DNA of 64,000 nucleotides from Roseibium salinum (GCF_026240905.1 NZ_JAPEVI010000003.1:248001-312000); one strand, 5' to 3'; shown: positions 19,930 to 30,104, counted from the first letter of the stretch. The notes: generated by a model not told the origin, from the sequence alone. Program-made: numbers and translations.

Positions 19930-21744
19930 ATGTTTCAGAACTTTGACGATCTCAGCGATCCCTCCTGTGGAGCGCCGCATGCAGCGCTTCTAAGGGCCGA
20001 ACTTTCCCGCCGTGGCCTCGACGGTTTTCTGGTTCCGCGTGCCGACGCCCATCAGGGTGAATACGTGCCGCCGCATGACTGCCGGCTGCAATGGCTGACC
20101 GGCTTCACCGGCTCTGCCGGGATGGCTGCGGTGCTCGGCGACAGTGCCGCCATCTTTGTCGACGGGCGCTACACGATCCAGGTGCGCGAACAGGTGGATA
20201 TGGATGTGTTCCCGGCGCAGCACCTGATCAACGAACCGGTTACCGACTGGCTGGCGGCAAGGCTGAAACCGGGGCAGAAACTCGGCATCGACGCCATGCT
20301 TCATACGGTCCGGGATGTCCGCCGCCTGAAGAAGGTGTGCGAGGACGCGGGGGCGGAACTGGTGACGCTGGACGACAATCCGATCGACAGCGTCTGGCAG
20401 GACCGCCCGGCACCGCCTGTCGGGCAGGTTTCCCTCTATGCGGTCGAACTTGCCGGTCGGTCCGCACGTGAGAAAATCGCCGAGATCCAGTCCACCCTGG
20501 CCGACAAGAAGGCAGATGCCTGCGTGCTGACCCAGCCGGACTCGATCGCCTGGCTGTTCAATATCCGCGGTTCGGATGTCAGCCACACGCCGCTGCCGCT
20601 TTCCTTCGCGACGGTGCCGGCCGACGGCAAGCCTTCGCTTTACATCGACGGTCGCAAGCTTTCCAACTCGGTGCGCGATGCGCTCGCGGAGCTGACGGAT
20701 CTGGCGGAGCCGGACGATTTCAAGCAGGGACTGACAACACTCGGCAAGGCGGGGTCCAGGGTCATGATCGATCCCGCCCTGGCGGGGGTCGGCATCGCGG
20801 ATGCGATCACCGGGTCGGGCGGAACCTTGATGGAAGCCCAGGATCCGGTTCTCCTGCCCAAGGCGATCAAGAACGAGACCGAACTGAAGGGCGCCCGGGC
20901 CGCACACCTGCGCGATGCCGCGGCATTTGTCGGTTTCCTTTACTGGTTCGACCAGGAGGCCGTGAAGGGCGATCTGGACGAGATCGGCGCCGCGGAAAAG
21001 CTGGAGGAGTTTCGCCGGGCAACGGGGGACCTGAAGGACATCTCCTTCGACACGATATCCGGGGCGGGGCCGAACGGGGCGATCTGCCATTACCGGGTCA
21101 GCCGCACCAGCAACCGGAAAATTCCGGTCGGCAAACCTTTCCTGATCGATTCGGGCGCCCAGTACGAAGACGGCACCACCGACATCACCCGCACGCTGGC
21201 CGTCGGGGAGATGACCGCGGAGATGAAAAGGCACTACACGCTGGTGCTGAAGGGGCATATCGCCATCTCCACGGCGAGGTTCCCGGGAGGGACCACGGGC
21301 GCGCAGCTCGACACGCTGGCGCGGATCGAGCTGTGGAAAGCCGGGCTCGACTTCGACCACGGCACCGGTCATGGCGTCGGTGCCTATTTGAGCGTCCATG
21401 AAGGGCCGCAGCGGATCGCCAAGACCGGAACCGTGCCGCTGAAGCCGGGCATGATCCTCTCCAACGAGCCGGGCTATTATCCCGCCGGCGAATACGGGAT
21501 CCGCCTGGAGAACCTGGAGATCGTGACGCAGGCAAGAGACATCCCGGGGGGCGAGCGGCCGATGCTCGGCTTCGAAACGATCACCTTGGTCCCCATGGAT
21601 TTGCGCCTGGTGGACGTGCCGCTGCTGACGCTGGACGAACGGAACTGGTTGAACGGCTACCATGAGACGGTCCGCGAAGAGATCGGACCGCTTGTCGGGG
21701 CCAGGGAGCGAATCTGGCTCGAACACGCGACCAAGGCGATTTAA
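19930..21744 (+). CDS. pepP: Xaa-Pro aminopeptidase (M24B)
   Basis: Cytoplasmic metallopeptidase that removes N-terminal residues preceding proline. I start it at the ATG at 19930 (MFQNFDDLSD), giving 604 residues. It has two creatinase N-like domains (about 1-300) and a pita-bread catalytic domain with metal ligands in LIDSGAQYEDGTTDITRT (Asp pair), HGTGHGVGAYLSVHEGPQ (His), EPGYY (Glu) and GIRLENLEIV (Glu). This long three-domain layout resembles the eukaryotic APP1-type aminopeptidase P. An upstream in-frame extension to 19801 has no support. Confidence 0.92.
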   Translation: MFQNFDDLSDPSCGAPHAALLRAELSRRGLDGFLVPRADAHQGEYVPPHDCRLQWLTGFTGSAGMAAVLGDSAAIFVDGRYTIQVREQVDMDVFPAQHLINEPVTDWLAARLKPGQKLGIDAMLHTVRDVRRLKKVCEDAGAELVTLDDNPIDSVWQDRPAPPVGQVSLYAVELAGRSAREKIAEIQSTLADKKADACVLTQPDSIAWLFNIRGSDVSHTPLPLSFATVPADGKPSLYIDGRKLSNSVRDALAELTDLAEPDDFKQGLTTLGKAGSRVMIDPALAGVGIADAITGSGGTLMEAQDPVLLPKAIKNETELKGARAAHLRDAAAFVGFLYWFDQEAVKGDLDEIGAAEKLEEFRRATGDLKDISFDTISGAGPNGAICHYRVSRTSNRKIPVGKPFLIDSGAQYEDGTTDITRTLAVGEMTAEMKRHYTLVLKGHIAISTARFPGGTTGAQLDTLARIELWKAGLDFDHGTGHGVGAYLSVHEGPQRIAKTGTVPLKPGMILSNEPGYYPAGEYGIRLENLEIVTQARDIPGGERPMLGFETITLVPMDLRLVDVPLLTLDERNWLNGYHETVREEIGPLVGARERIWLEHATKAI

Positions 21745-21774
21745 AACAGCGCATCGGCCCCAACCGGCTCTCGT

Positions 21775-23418
21775 TCAGCGATGCTCTTCCTTGGTGGCAC
21801 TGATGAGGGCGGCGTTGAAGTAGCGCAGGCCCCTGACGTGGCGGGCAACGCCGATGATCGTTGTCGCATCGCCCTTGCGGACAACCGGCAAGGCCGCCAT
21901 GCCGCAGGAGTCGAAGCTCTTAAGTGCGCTTTCCAGCGTGTCGGTGTCGTGCAGGTAGGGCCCGTCTTTCCCGGGCCTGAACGTTCGCTGTTCTTCATTC
22001 TCCGGAGGCGGATCCATGAAGTCGCGCACTTTCACCGTTTCGCTCAGGAACCGGTGCACGCCTTCATTCACGAAACAGCCGCGCATGCCCAGCTGCCAGT
22101 GGAAATAGGACTTGCCGTGAACGGCCTGGGTGAGGCCGGTTGCAATGGAGACCGCCAGGAGGAGGGCAATGGAAAGCGCATACCCGCCGGTCAGTTCGAA
22201 CACGATCACCGTGGTGGAAAAGGGAGCTCCGAGAACGGCGGCGGCAACCGCACCCATGCCGAGGATCGCGTAGAGGCCGTGGCTGGACGCCATTTCCGGA
22301 AACACCGAAGCCGCGATGAGGCCGAAGGCTCCGCCCGTCATGGCCCCGAGGTAGAGGGACGGCGAGAAGATGCCGCCTCCGAAGCGCGAGGCCAGCGTGA
22401 TGGCGGTGGCGGCGGTCTTGACGATCAGCAGGCTCAGCAGGACGGTGATGGACAGCTCGTGCTTCAGCGCAAGGTCGGTCGCTTCATATCCGACCCCCAG
22501 AATGCCGGGAAAGAAGATGCCGAGCGCGCCGACCGCCAGGCCGCCGACAACGGGCCGCAGCCATAGCGGCATGGTGACGTTGCGGGCCGCCCAGTCGGTT
22601 CCGATCAGGGCGAACTGGAAGATGATGGCAACGGCGGCGCAGGTCAGGCCGAGGAGCGCAAAGGCCGGGATTTCGAGATACGAGGTGATCTCGTAAAGCG
22701 GGATTTCGAAGGCGGCCACATCGCCGAACCAGAGGCGCGAGAGAAGCGTCCCCATCACCGAGGCCAGCACGATCGGCACGAAGGCCGACGTGGCATAGTG
22801 GCCGAGCACCACCTCATGGGCAAAAAGCACCCCGGCAATCGGCGCGTTGAACGAGGCGGAGACGCCGCTGGCGACCGCGCCGGCCAGCAGAATGCGCCGG
22901 GCGGAATCCGGCAGCTGGAAATAGCGGCAGACGGCAGCACCCAGCGTCGCGCCCAGATGGACGACCGGGCCCTCACGACCGGCGCTCGCTCCGCTGCCGA
23001 GCGAGAGCACGGTCACCAGGGCCGACCACAACCCGGCGCGCAGCGGCAGGCCGCGCCCGCCATATGCCCGGGCCTCGATCACGTCGGGCACGCCCCCGGC
23101 GCGCTGATACGGATGGTACTTCTGCAGGATCCAGCCGACCAGCAGGCCGCCCACGGTCGGTGCCAGCAGAATGATCCACCAGGGCTGCTGTGCGGCGGCT
23201 TGTATCGTCAGTTCGGTCGTCGTGCCAAGCCAGGGCCATTGAACGAGACCGATCGCGGTGCGGAACGCGATTGCCGCCAGCGCCACCAGGGTTCCGATGA
23301 CGATGGCAAGGCCCCAGACGAGATGCATCCGGTTTGCCCGATACTGGCGCAGGTTCGGCGTTATCCAGCTGACGAGGATGTCAGGAAGTTGACTGGCCGT
23401 TTCTATTATTTTTCGCAT
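21775..23418 (-). CDS. ClC-family chloride channel or transporter with CBS segment
   Basis: Membrane protein of 547 residues with about ten or more hydrophobic segments and ClC landmarks: AGGVPDVIEA (the GSGIP site, with Gly replacing the chloride-binding Ser), GREGPVVHLGA with the gating glutamate, FNAPIAGVLFAHEVV and FGGGIFSPSLYLGA. The C-terminal 90 residues look like part of a CBS domain (DTLESALKSFDSCGMAALPVV). An exchanger or channel role cannot be settled by eye. It is convergent with pepP and follows the thioesterase gene by 128 nt on the same strand. Confidence 0.92.
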   Translation of the reverse strand: MRKIIETASQLPDILVSWITPNLRQYRANRMHLVWGLAIVIGTLVALAAIAFRTAIGLVQWPWLGTTTELTIQAAAQQPWWIILLAPTVGGLLVGWILQKYHPYQRAGGVPDVIEARAYGGRGLPLRAGLWSALVTVLSLGSGASAGREGPVVHLGATLGAAVCRYFQLPDSARRILLAGAVASGVSASFNAPIAGVLFAHEVVLGHYATSAFVPIVLASVMGTLLSRLWFGDVAAFEIPLYEITSYLEIPAFALLGLTCAAVAIIFQFALIGTDWAARNVTMPLWLRPVVGGLAVGALGIFFPGILGVGYEATDLALKHELSITVLLSLLIVKTAATAITLASRFGGGIFSPSLYLGAMTGGAFGLIAASVFPEMASSHGLYAILGMGAVAAAVLGAPFSTTVIVFELTGGYALSIALLLAVSIATGLTQAVHGKSYFHWQLGMRGCFVNEGVHRFLSETVKVRDFMDPPPENEEQRTFRPGKDGPYLHDTDTLESALKSFDSCGMAALPVVRKGDATTIIGVARHVRGLRYFNAALISATKEEHR

Positions 23419-23546
23419 CAGTCGCGGGCTTTGAGCGAGCTATGTGGAATTCCGTAGGAATCTGGCCCGAGTCGGAGCGAAAGAACAGGGCCGTATGGCC
23501 GGTTCGGCGTGCAAATCACTGACTTTTGTTCAAGCGCCACGCCGAA

Positions 23547-24041
23547 TCAGCTCTTTTTTCGTATTTCGATGCGCCTTCCCGATCGTTCCGGACGGGGCAG
23601 CCCGCCATGGGCCCGGGCGAGGGCAGTCAGATTGGCCAGGATATCGTCGGGCCATGGAACGACCTTGCGCGCTTCCAGGTCGACGTGAAGGCTTATCTGC
23701 TCCGACGTGGCCGACAGCCAGCCTTCTTCCGCATGGCGCAGTTCCTGGTACAGATGGGCGCGCTTGGAATCGAAGTCGATCAGCTGCAGCGTGGCCCTGA
23801 CCGGCATGCCGACGCTCAGCTCGCGAACATAACAGACATGGACTTCCGCGGTGAAAAAGGAGGCGTTGCATTCCTTGACATAGCCGGGGCCGAGGCCGAG
23901 CCGTTCACAGACCTGATCGACAGCCGTGTCGAAGAGGACGTTGTAATAAGCCATGTTGAGATGGCCGTTGTAGTCGATCCAGTCATCCCTGACCGACATC
24001 ACTTCGCTCTCGACCGGCTTTTCGTCCCAGCTGACTGCCAT
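23547..24041 (-). CDS. hotdog-fold thioesterase family protein
   Basis: A 164-residue single hotdog-domain protein. The segment DYNGHLNMAYYNVLFD contains the D-x-x-GH-N-xxY signature of 4-hydroxybenzoyl-CoA-type thioesterases. I choose the ATG at 24041 because GGAGAAAAGG lies just ahead of it; the ATG at 24053 would place this sequence inside the gene. The C-terminal 20 residues are basic. The acyl-CoA substrate is unknown and neighbours give no clue. A plus-strand ORF here is a shadow. Confidence 0.85.
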   Translation of the reverse strand: MAVSWDEKPVESEVMSVRDDWIDYNGHLNMAYYNVLFDTAVDQVCERLGLGPGYVKECNASFFTAEVHVCYVRELSVGMPVRATLQLIDFDSKRAHLYQELRHAEEGWLSATSEQISLHVDLEARKVVPWPDDILANLTALARAHGGLPRPERSGRRIEIRKKS

Positions 24042-24238
24042 CCTTTTCTCCATTCGTACCCGTGTTCAATCGGCCCCGCGTCCAATAAGCTGTGGGCACA
24101 GATTTGACTTTGACCTTTCCGGCTGGGGCCAACATATTCAGATTTTCACCCGGTGGCCAAAGCCGCCCGCCGGATCTGTCGCCTTTTTCACGTGCTTTTA
24201 CATGAAAAGGATAAAAAGAGCGGTCGATCCCAATATGT

Positions 24239-24268
24239 TAGAGCAACTCGCCAACACAGGATGCTCTA
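24239..24268. promoter_or_regulatory. inverted repeat adjoining a ribosome binding site
   Basis: TAGAGCA and TGCTCTA are perfect 7-bp inverted copies 16 nt apart, and the right arm runs straight into the AGGAGGA ribosome binding site of the next gene. It could be a repressor site or a hairpin affecting translation. Confidence 0.45.
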
Positions 24269-24280
24269 GGAGGAACTAAC

Positions 24281-25705
24281 ATGCCGGAAATGGCAAATGC
24301 AGCGAACGATCCGCAAGCGACCGACACCAACAGCCAAACCGCGGTCGTCATCGCCGGACTGAAAGAGCGGTTCGGCGAGCGCTGCAGCACGTCGATGGCC
24401 CTGCGAGAGCAACACGGTCATACGACGACATGGCTGAAAAACCAGCCGCCGGATTCGGTCGTCTTTGCCGAGACCACCGAAGAGGTCGCGGAAGTCGTGC
24501 GGCTTTGCGCCGCGCACAAGGTGCCGGTCATTCCGTTCGGCACGGGATCCTCGCTGGAGGGGCATGTGAATGCGCCGCTCGGCGGCGTTTCGCTCGACCT
24601 GTCGCGCATGAATCGGATCATGGAAGTGAATCCGGACGATCTGGACTGCCGGGTGGAAGCGGGCGTCACTCGCAAGCAGCTCAACAGCTACATCAGGGAT
24701 ACCGGCCTGTTTTTCCCGATCGATCCGGGCGCGGACGCCAGCATTGGCGGCATGGCAGCGACACGGGCCTCCGGCACGAACGCGGTGCGTTACGGCACGA
24801 TGAAGGACGCCGTCCTCGGCCTGACCGTGGTGACCGCGGACGGCACGATCATCAGGACAGGCGGGCGGGCGAAGAAGTCTTCGGCAGGCTACGATCTGAC
24901 CCGCCTTTACGTGGGCTCGGAAGGCACGCTCGGCGTGATCACAGAACTGACCCTGCGCCTTCACGGCCAGCCGGAAGCGGTTTCCGGAGGCGTCTGCCCG
25001 TTTCCGGACGTCAATTCGGCCTGCAACGCGGTCATCACGACCATTCAGATGGGGATGCCCGTCGCACGGATAGAGCTTCTGGACAGCGTGCAGGTGAGGG
25101 CCTGCAACACCTATTCCAAGCTGGAACTCGCCGAAACGCCGACGCTCTTCCTGGAATTCCACGGCTCTGAGGCCGGCGTCAGGGAGCAATCGGAGATGTT
25201 CTCGGCCATCGCGGAGGAGAATGGCGGCGGTCCGTTCCAGTGGGCGACCGTCGCCGAGGAGCGCTCAAAGCTGTGGGCTGCCCGGCATGATGCCTACTGG
25301 GCCGGAAAGACGCTCAATCCGGACGCCCAGATCATGGTCACGGACGTCTGCGTGCCGATTTCACGGCTTGCCGAATGCGTCACCAGGACCGCAGAGGATA
25401 TCCGGGCGGAAGGTTTCCTGGCGCCGATCGTCGGCCATGTGGGGGATGGCAATTTCCACGTCCAGATCCTGGTAGACCTGAGCGATGCCGAAGCGGTGCG
25501 CAAGACCGAAGCGTTCGTGGAACGGCTGGCCCTGAGGGCGATCGACATGGGCGGCACCTGCACCGGCGAGCATGGCGTCGGCCAGGGCAAGCAGAAATAT
25601 CTGCGCCGCGAACATGGTGATGCGCTTGACGTCATGCGGGCAATCAAACAGGCACTCGATCCGGACAACATCATGAATCCGGGCAAGATCCTGCCTCAGT
25701 CATGA
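24281..25705 (+). CDS. FAD-linked D-lactate/glycolate-type dehydrogenase
   Basis: A 474-residue flavoprotein of the GlcD/D-lactate dehydrogenase (cytochrome) family. The PCMH FAD domain spans about 60-235 with PFGTGSSLEGH near 84-94, and the C-terminal substrate domain shows GHVGDGNFHVQI (about 385-396) and CTGEHGVGQGKQKYL (about 427-441). It would oxidise a D-2-hydroxyacid and pass electrons to the respiratory chain. No glcE or glcF partners follow, which favours a stand-alone D-lactate dehydrogenase over glycolate oxidase. The start has a near-perfect AGGAGG site. Confidence 0.9.
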   Translation: MPEMANAANDPQATDTNSQTAVVIAGLKERFGERCSTSMALREQHGHTTTWLKNQPPDSVVFAETTEEVAEVVRLCAAHKVPVIPFGTGSSLEGHVNAPLGGVSLDLSRMNRIMEVNPDDLDCRVEAGVTRKQLNSYIRDTGLFFPIDPGADASIGGMAATRASGTNAVRYGTMKDAVLGLTVVTADGTIIRTGGRAKKSSAGYDLTRLYVGSEGTLGVITELTLRLHGQPEAVSGGVCPFPDVNSACNAVITTIQMGMPVARIELLDSVQVRACNTYSKLELAETPTLFLEFHGSEAGVREQSEMFSAIAEENGGGPFQWATVAEERSKLWAARHDAYWAGKTLNPDAQIMVTDVCVPISRLAECVTRTAEDIRAEGFLAPIVGHVGDGNFHVQILVDLSDAEAVRKTEAFVERLALRAIDMGGTCTGEHGVGQGKQKYLRREHGDALDVMRAIKQALDPDNIMNPGKILPQS

Positions 25706-25965
25706 TATTGTATGGAATCAGTACAATAAGCCTGATTGCAAAGCAGGTTATTGTCCGGCAGTACCGCTGGGGACTGCCGATAGAAAGTTTGCAGCGCGGC
25801 TGTGATCGGCTACATCTGACCGGTATGGTTTTCGGTGACCGGGTCGGCCTGCCTTCATGTGGAAACCTGTGAAGGCAGGAGAGTTGATCCGCTCGATTGT
25901 GTCAGGGCATCCTGTCGGCGTTGATATATGCGCGGGATGCTTCAGGGAGAACAAGGAGACAAGGC

Positions 25966-28900
25966 CTGAACTCCGTTTACATCACCGTGGGAATAACCGT
26001 CATACTGGTGCTGGTCGCGGCGCTGGTGGGGCCGTTTTTTATTGACTGGACGGTGTACAGGTCCACCTTCGAGACCTATGCGGAGCGCGCGCTCGGCCAC
26101 CGGGTGACGGTGCTGGGCGAAGCGGATCTGCGGCTGCTGCCGGCCCCGTCCATCAGTTTCTCCGATGTTCGGGTGGGCGAGGCGGAAGACCCGCTTCTGG
26201 TGGTTTCCCGGTTCAAGATGCGGATCGAGCTGCCGCCGCTCCTGAAAGGCGAGATTCGTGTCATGGAGATGGAACTCGACCGGCCGCATCTGTCGCTGTC
26301 GCTGGACGAACAGGGGCGCCTGGACTGGCTGACCGCCGTCACTTCGGACGGCGTGCTCGCCAAACTGCCGCCGGACGATGTCGCCTTCGAAAACGTCACC
26401 ATCCGCGATGGTGCCCTGTCCATTGTCGATGCCCGCTCGGGGGAAACGCACAGGCTCGACAACGGCAATCTGTCGGTCAGCGCGCGATCGCTTGCCGGGC
26501 CGTTCAAGGCGGTGGGCAGCCTGACGCTCAACGAAGCGCCCTACAATATCAGCCTGGCAACCGGCCGGGCGCAGGAGGAGCGCGGGCTCAGGATCAAGGG
26601 TGAGCTGACACCGACGACCATGCCGGTGAATTTTGCCTTCGACGGCATGCTGAACCAGTCGGACGCCGCACCCTCCTTCGACGGCAGCTTCAACATCGCC
26701 TCCGTTGCGCTTGAAGAAAACGACGAAAACAGCTGGGTCGCCGAAGGCCGGTTTGTCGCCGACATCGCCGAAGTGGCGGTGCCGGAATTCGAGTTCCGCT
26801 ACGGACCGGAAGACCGGCGGTTGAGCGCTGCCGGAAGCGCCGATCTGGTCTATGCCGGCAACAAGCGTTTCGAAGTCCGGGCGCAATCCAATCAGGTCGA
26901 TCTGGACCGGCTGCTCGGCGGCGGACCGCAGAAGCCAGTCGACATCGACGTAGCGCGCCAACAATTGCTGGCCGCGCTGCGGGCCGTGCCGCTGCCCCCC
27001 ATCGATGGAGCGATTTCCCTGGATGTTCCGGCGCTGGTCGTCGGGGGCGGGATCATTCAGAATGTGCGGCTCGACCTTGAGACCATGCTGGGCGGCTGGC
27101 GCGTTGCCCGCCTGGCCGGACGGCTGCCGGGGCGCACGACCGTGGCGACGCAGGGAGACCTGAGCCTGGAACCGAGGCTCGTCTATCGTGGCGCCGTTTC
27201 CGTCAGCTCCGATCAGCCGGGGTCTCTCCTCAGCTGGTGGCGGCAGAAGGACACCGGTGTCGCGACGCTGGAACCGGTTTCGCTGGAAGGCCGGCTCAAT
27301 CTGGTGCCCGAGGGGGCTGCGCTCGACAATCTGCGGCTGACGCTCGGCGATGCGCAGGCGCGCGGGGGCTTGTCGTATCGCAACCCACCCGCCGGAAACG
27401 CCGAATTCTCCTTCAGCCTCGATGCGGACAAGCTGGATCTCGACCAGATCGAGAGCTTTGCCGCACTGATCAAGCCCGAACCGACTGCTTCAGGCGCGGC
27501 GCAGGATCCGGAAGGACTTGACGTCTCCATTCGCCTGCGGGCCAAGCAGGTGACCGCCCGGGGCGTCGATGGCAAGGGTCTCGCCCTGGAGGCGGAGTAC
27601 TCCGATGGCGGCCTCAGGATCGACCGGTTGTTCGCGGAAGATCTGGCTGGCGCCCGCCTCGATGTGGAAGGCCAGATCCTTAACCTGTTCTCGGCTCCGC
27701 AAGGGGCCGTCTCAGGCACGCTCGACGCGCGCGATCTCTCCGGTCTTGTCGCCCTGGCCGGTGGTCTCTTTCCGCAAACGGTTTTTGTCGAACGCCTGGA
27801 AAGGGCTGCCGGGAGCCTCGTACCGGCAAAATTCGATGCCGAGCTGAAAGCGGCCGCCAATGGCGATGCGACGGATATGACACTTTCCCTCAAGGGCACC
27901 GCGGGCGGAGCGGAAGCGAACCTGCGGGCCGGTCTGAAGGGCAGGGTCGATGATTGGCACGCTGCCGGCATCGACATCGAACTTGGTCTTCAGGGGCCGG
28001 ACGGCGGCAAGCTTCTGCAACAGCTCGGGTTTGACGTGATCCCGATCGAAGCGGTCGCTGGCGGCAATCTTCAGCTTACCGCAAAAGGCGTTCCGGCCGA
28101 TGGCATGGCGATCGATCTTGCCGCCACGGTCGGAGCATCGGAACTTGGTGCGAACGGGACGTTGACGCTCAAGGAGGGGAGCGACCCGGAATACCGCGCG
28201 ACGGTGAGTGCCAACACGCCCGACCTTGCACCGCTTGCACTGATGGCGGGACGGGTCCTGCCCATGATGACCGGCATGATTCCCGCCGATCTCTCGTTGG
28301 AGATTGAAGGGGTAGGCAGCGCGATCGCTTTGCCGAGTGTGTCGGGATCGATCAGCGGAACGTCTTTCGAGGGGCGTCTGGAAGGCGATATGGAACCGGC
28401 GCCCGGTGAGCGCAACCGGCGCTTTGCGGGTGAACTCAGCGTCTCTGAAGCGGATCTGCGCAATCTGACCGAACTCGTGTTGGGGCCGGATCAGTGGTTC
28501 TCCGCCGGCGACGGCTCGAGCATCTGGCCTGTCGCTTCCTTCGGCGCGCCCCTGCTGGACGGGATTGATCTCGCCTTCGACTTCCATGCGGGCCGGCTGC
28601 TTATCGATGAGACGACGGAAATCGCCAATGCGGATGGCAACCTGCGGATTTCGCCGACGCTTTTGCGGCTCGACGGTCTGAAGGGGGCGTTTGCGGGTGG
28701 CAGCCTGGAGGGCAGCCTTTCCCTGACCCGCACCGATGCGGAGGCAGCGCTCTCCGGCCGGGTAAAACTGGAAGATGCGAATCTTCGCCAGCTTGTCTGG
28801 CGTCCGGATAATCGGGCGGTGGCGTCCGGCACGATGGATCTCTTCCTGGAATACGAAGGGGTGGGCCGGTCCATCTCGGCGATCGTTTCAGGTCTCAGCG

Positions 28901-29796
28901 GCGGCGGCACATTCTCTCTTGAGAACGGCGATTTCAGGGGGCTGAGCCCGCAGGCCTTCCCGCTCGTTACGCGGGCGGTCGATGCGGGGCTGGATCTTCG
29001 GGACGAAAAGATTCGCGAGGTTTTCGTCAGCCACATGTCGGCAGGCAGCCTGCCGTTCGACGAAGTGGAAGGCACATTGACGCTGGTCGGCGGTCGCCTG
29101 AGCGCCCGCAACGTGGTGGTGGATTCCGAAAAGGCGGAAATCTTCGGGTCGGCGGAACTGGATCTTGCGACCCTTGACGTTGATGCCGATTTCTCGCTGA
29201 AGGTTGATCCTGGAGAAGACGCCGTGACCGGCGCGGAGCCACAGGTCGGGCTGCTTTTCGAAGGGCCGGTAGAGGCGCCGGTGCGGCGGGTGGATATCGC
29301 GCCCTTTACCGCTTATCTCACCTTGCGCGCCTTTGAGCAGGAAGTCGAGCGGGTGGAAACACTCCAGGCGGAAATCCTGGAACGTGACCGGCTTGCCCGC
29401 GAACTCAAGCGGCAGAAAGAGGCCGCGGCGCGCCGCGAGCGCGAAGCCGCTGAGGCCGCCGCGGCCCAAGCTGCCGAGGACGAGCGGCGGCGGCGGGAAG
29501 AAAGCCTGCCTGAAGAGAGCCCGAGCGCCGCTCAGGAAGACACGACGGCGCCGCGCGACATCAATACGGAGCAGCAAAGCGGAGCGACCCGGCAGGAGCC
29601 GCCACGGCCTTTTGCGGATCAGATCCGGGCGCTGCTCGAAAGTCCCGAGGCCGACAGGGGCCGGGCATCCCGGAACTCCGATACCGGGACGGAACCGGCC
29701 GATAGCCTGCCGCCCCTCGATCCGCCGGTTTCCATCGACGATCTGCTCAACCGCGAGGAGGGCCGACCTCTGGTTCTGCCGGGCGCACCGCAATAG
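25966..29796 (+). CDS. large AsmA-family envelope protein
   Basis: A protein of about 1276 residues with an N-terminal membrane anchor (ITVGITVILVLVAALVGPFFIDW, about residues 6-28) followed by the AsmA N-terminal pattern ALGHRVTVLGEADLRLLPAPSI. Repeated beta-rich DUF3971/AsmA_2-like stretches fill the middle, and a highly charged coiled-coil-like tail (about 1125-1190, rich in Glu, Arg and Ala) comes near the end. AsmA relatives bridge the periplasm in lipid transport. The start is unclear: CTG at 25966 is well spaced from AAGGAGA, whereas TTG at 25897 has a poorly spaced site. The length and charged tail are unusual. Confidence 0.85.
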   Translation: MNSVYITVGITVILVLVAALVGPFFIDWTVYRSTFETYAERALGHRVTVLGEADLRLLPAPSISFSDVRVGEAEDPLLVVSRFKMRIELPPLLKGEIRVMEMELDRPHLSLSLDEQGRLDWLTAVTSDGVLAKLPPDDVAFENVTIRDGALSIVDARSGETHRLDNGNLSVSARSLAGPFKAVGSLTLNEAPYNISLATGRAQEERGLRIKGELTPTTMPVNFAFDGMLNQSDAAPSFDGSFNIASVALEENDENSWVAEGRFVADIAEVAVPEFEFRYGPEDRRLSAAGSADLVYAGNKRFEVRAQSNQVDLDRLLGGGPQKPVDIDVARQQLLAALRAVPLPPIDGAISLDVPALVVGGGIIQNVRLDLETMLGGWRVARLAGRLPGRTTVATQGDLSLEPRLVYRGAVSVSSDQPGSLLSWWRQKDTGVATLEPVSLEGRLNLVPEGAALDNLRLTLGDAQARGGLSYRNPPAGNAEFSFSLDADKLDLDQIESFAALIKPEPTASGAAQDPEGLDVSIRLRAKQVTARGVDGKGLALEAEYSDGGLRIDRLFAEDLAGARLDVEGQILNLFSAPQGAVSGTLDARDLSGLVALAGGLFPQTVFVERLERAAGSLVPAKFDAELKAAANGDATDMTLSLKGTAGGAEANLRAGLKGRVDDWHAAGIDIELGLQGPDGGKLLQQLGFDVIPIEAVAGGNLQLTAKGVPADGMAIDLAATVGASELGANGTLTLKEGSDPEYRATVSANTPDLAPLALMAGRVLPMMTGMIPADLSLEIEGVGSAIALPSVSGSISGTSFEGRLEGDMEPAPGERNRRFAGELSVSEADLRNLTELVLGPDQWFSAGDGSSIWPVASFGAPLLDGIDLAFDFHAGRLLIDETTEIANADGNLRISPTLLRLDGLKGAFAGGSLEGSLSLTRTDAEAALSGRVKLEDANLRQLVWRPDNRAVASGTMDLFLEYEGVGRSISAIVSGLSGGGTFSLENGDFRGLSPQAFPLVTRAVDAGLDLRDEKIREVFVSHMSAGSLPFDEVEGTLTLVGGRLSARNVVVDSEKAEIFGSAELDLATLDVDADFSLKVDPGEDAVTGAEPQVGLLFEGPVEAPVRRVDIAPFTAYLTLRAFEQEVERVETLQAEILERDRLARELKRQKEAAARREREAAEAAAAQAAEDERRRREESLPEESPSAAQEDTTAPRDINTEQQSGATRQEPPRPFADQIRALLESPEADRGRASRNSDTGTEPADSLPPLDPPVSIDDLLNREEGRPLVLPGAPQ

Positions 29797-29879
29797 GTAG
29801 CGCGGGCTGAAGAGATCGTGCTTGGGTGCGAGAGCATCTTGGCCGCGTGATCGACCCAGGGAATAACGGACCGTGTACC

Positions 29880-30098
29880 CTAGAGATTTCCTGATCTGAC
29901 CCGGTTGAGCGCCCACACCCTGACGGCGGAGGAGAGCGGGTCTTCAGGATCGCGGCTGTCATCGATTTCGGCAATCAGACTGGCCAGCGAGCGATTTTCC
30001 ACGCCGGTACATTGATCCACGATCTCCCAGAATTCGGCTTCCAGCGCCAGACTGGTTCTGTGGCCGTGCAGGGAAAGAGACCGTTTGAGCAGCGCCAT
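29880..30098 (-). CDS. ribbon-helix-helix domain protein
   Basis: A 72-residue protein beginning ALLKRSLSLHGHRTSLALEAEFW, which matches the RHH_4-type ribbon-helix-helix family common in alphaproteobacteria. The LKRSLSLHGHRTSLALE strand is the expected DNA-contact region, so it is a likely DNA-binding protein. It is the last gene of a three-gene minus-strand set, 6 nt after the DUF4169 gene, downstream of sspB. Target unknown. Confidence 0.85.
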   Translation of the reverse strand: MALLKRSLSLHGHRTSLALEAEFWEIVDQCTGVENRSLASLIAEIDDSRDPEDPLSSAVRVWALNRVRSGNL

Positions 30099-30104
30099 CA
30101 GGTG

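Noticed and set aside
19990..21726. 578-residue minus-strand ORF opposite pepP
   Set aside because: Antisense shadow of a strongly conserved aminopeptidase.
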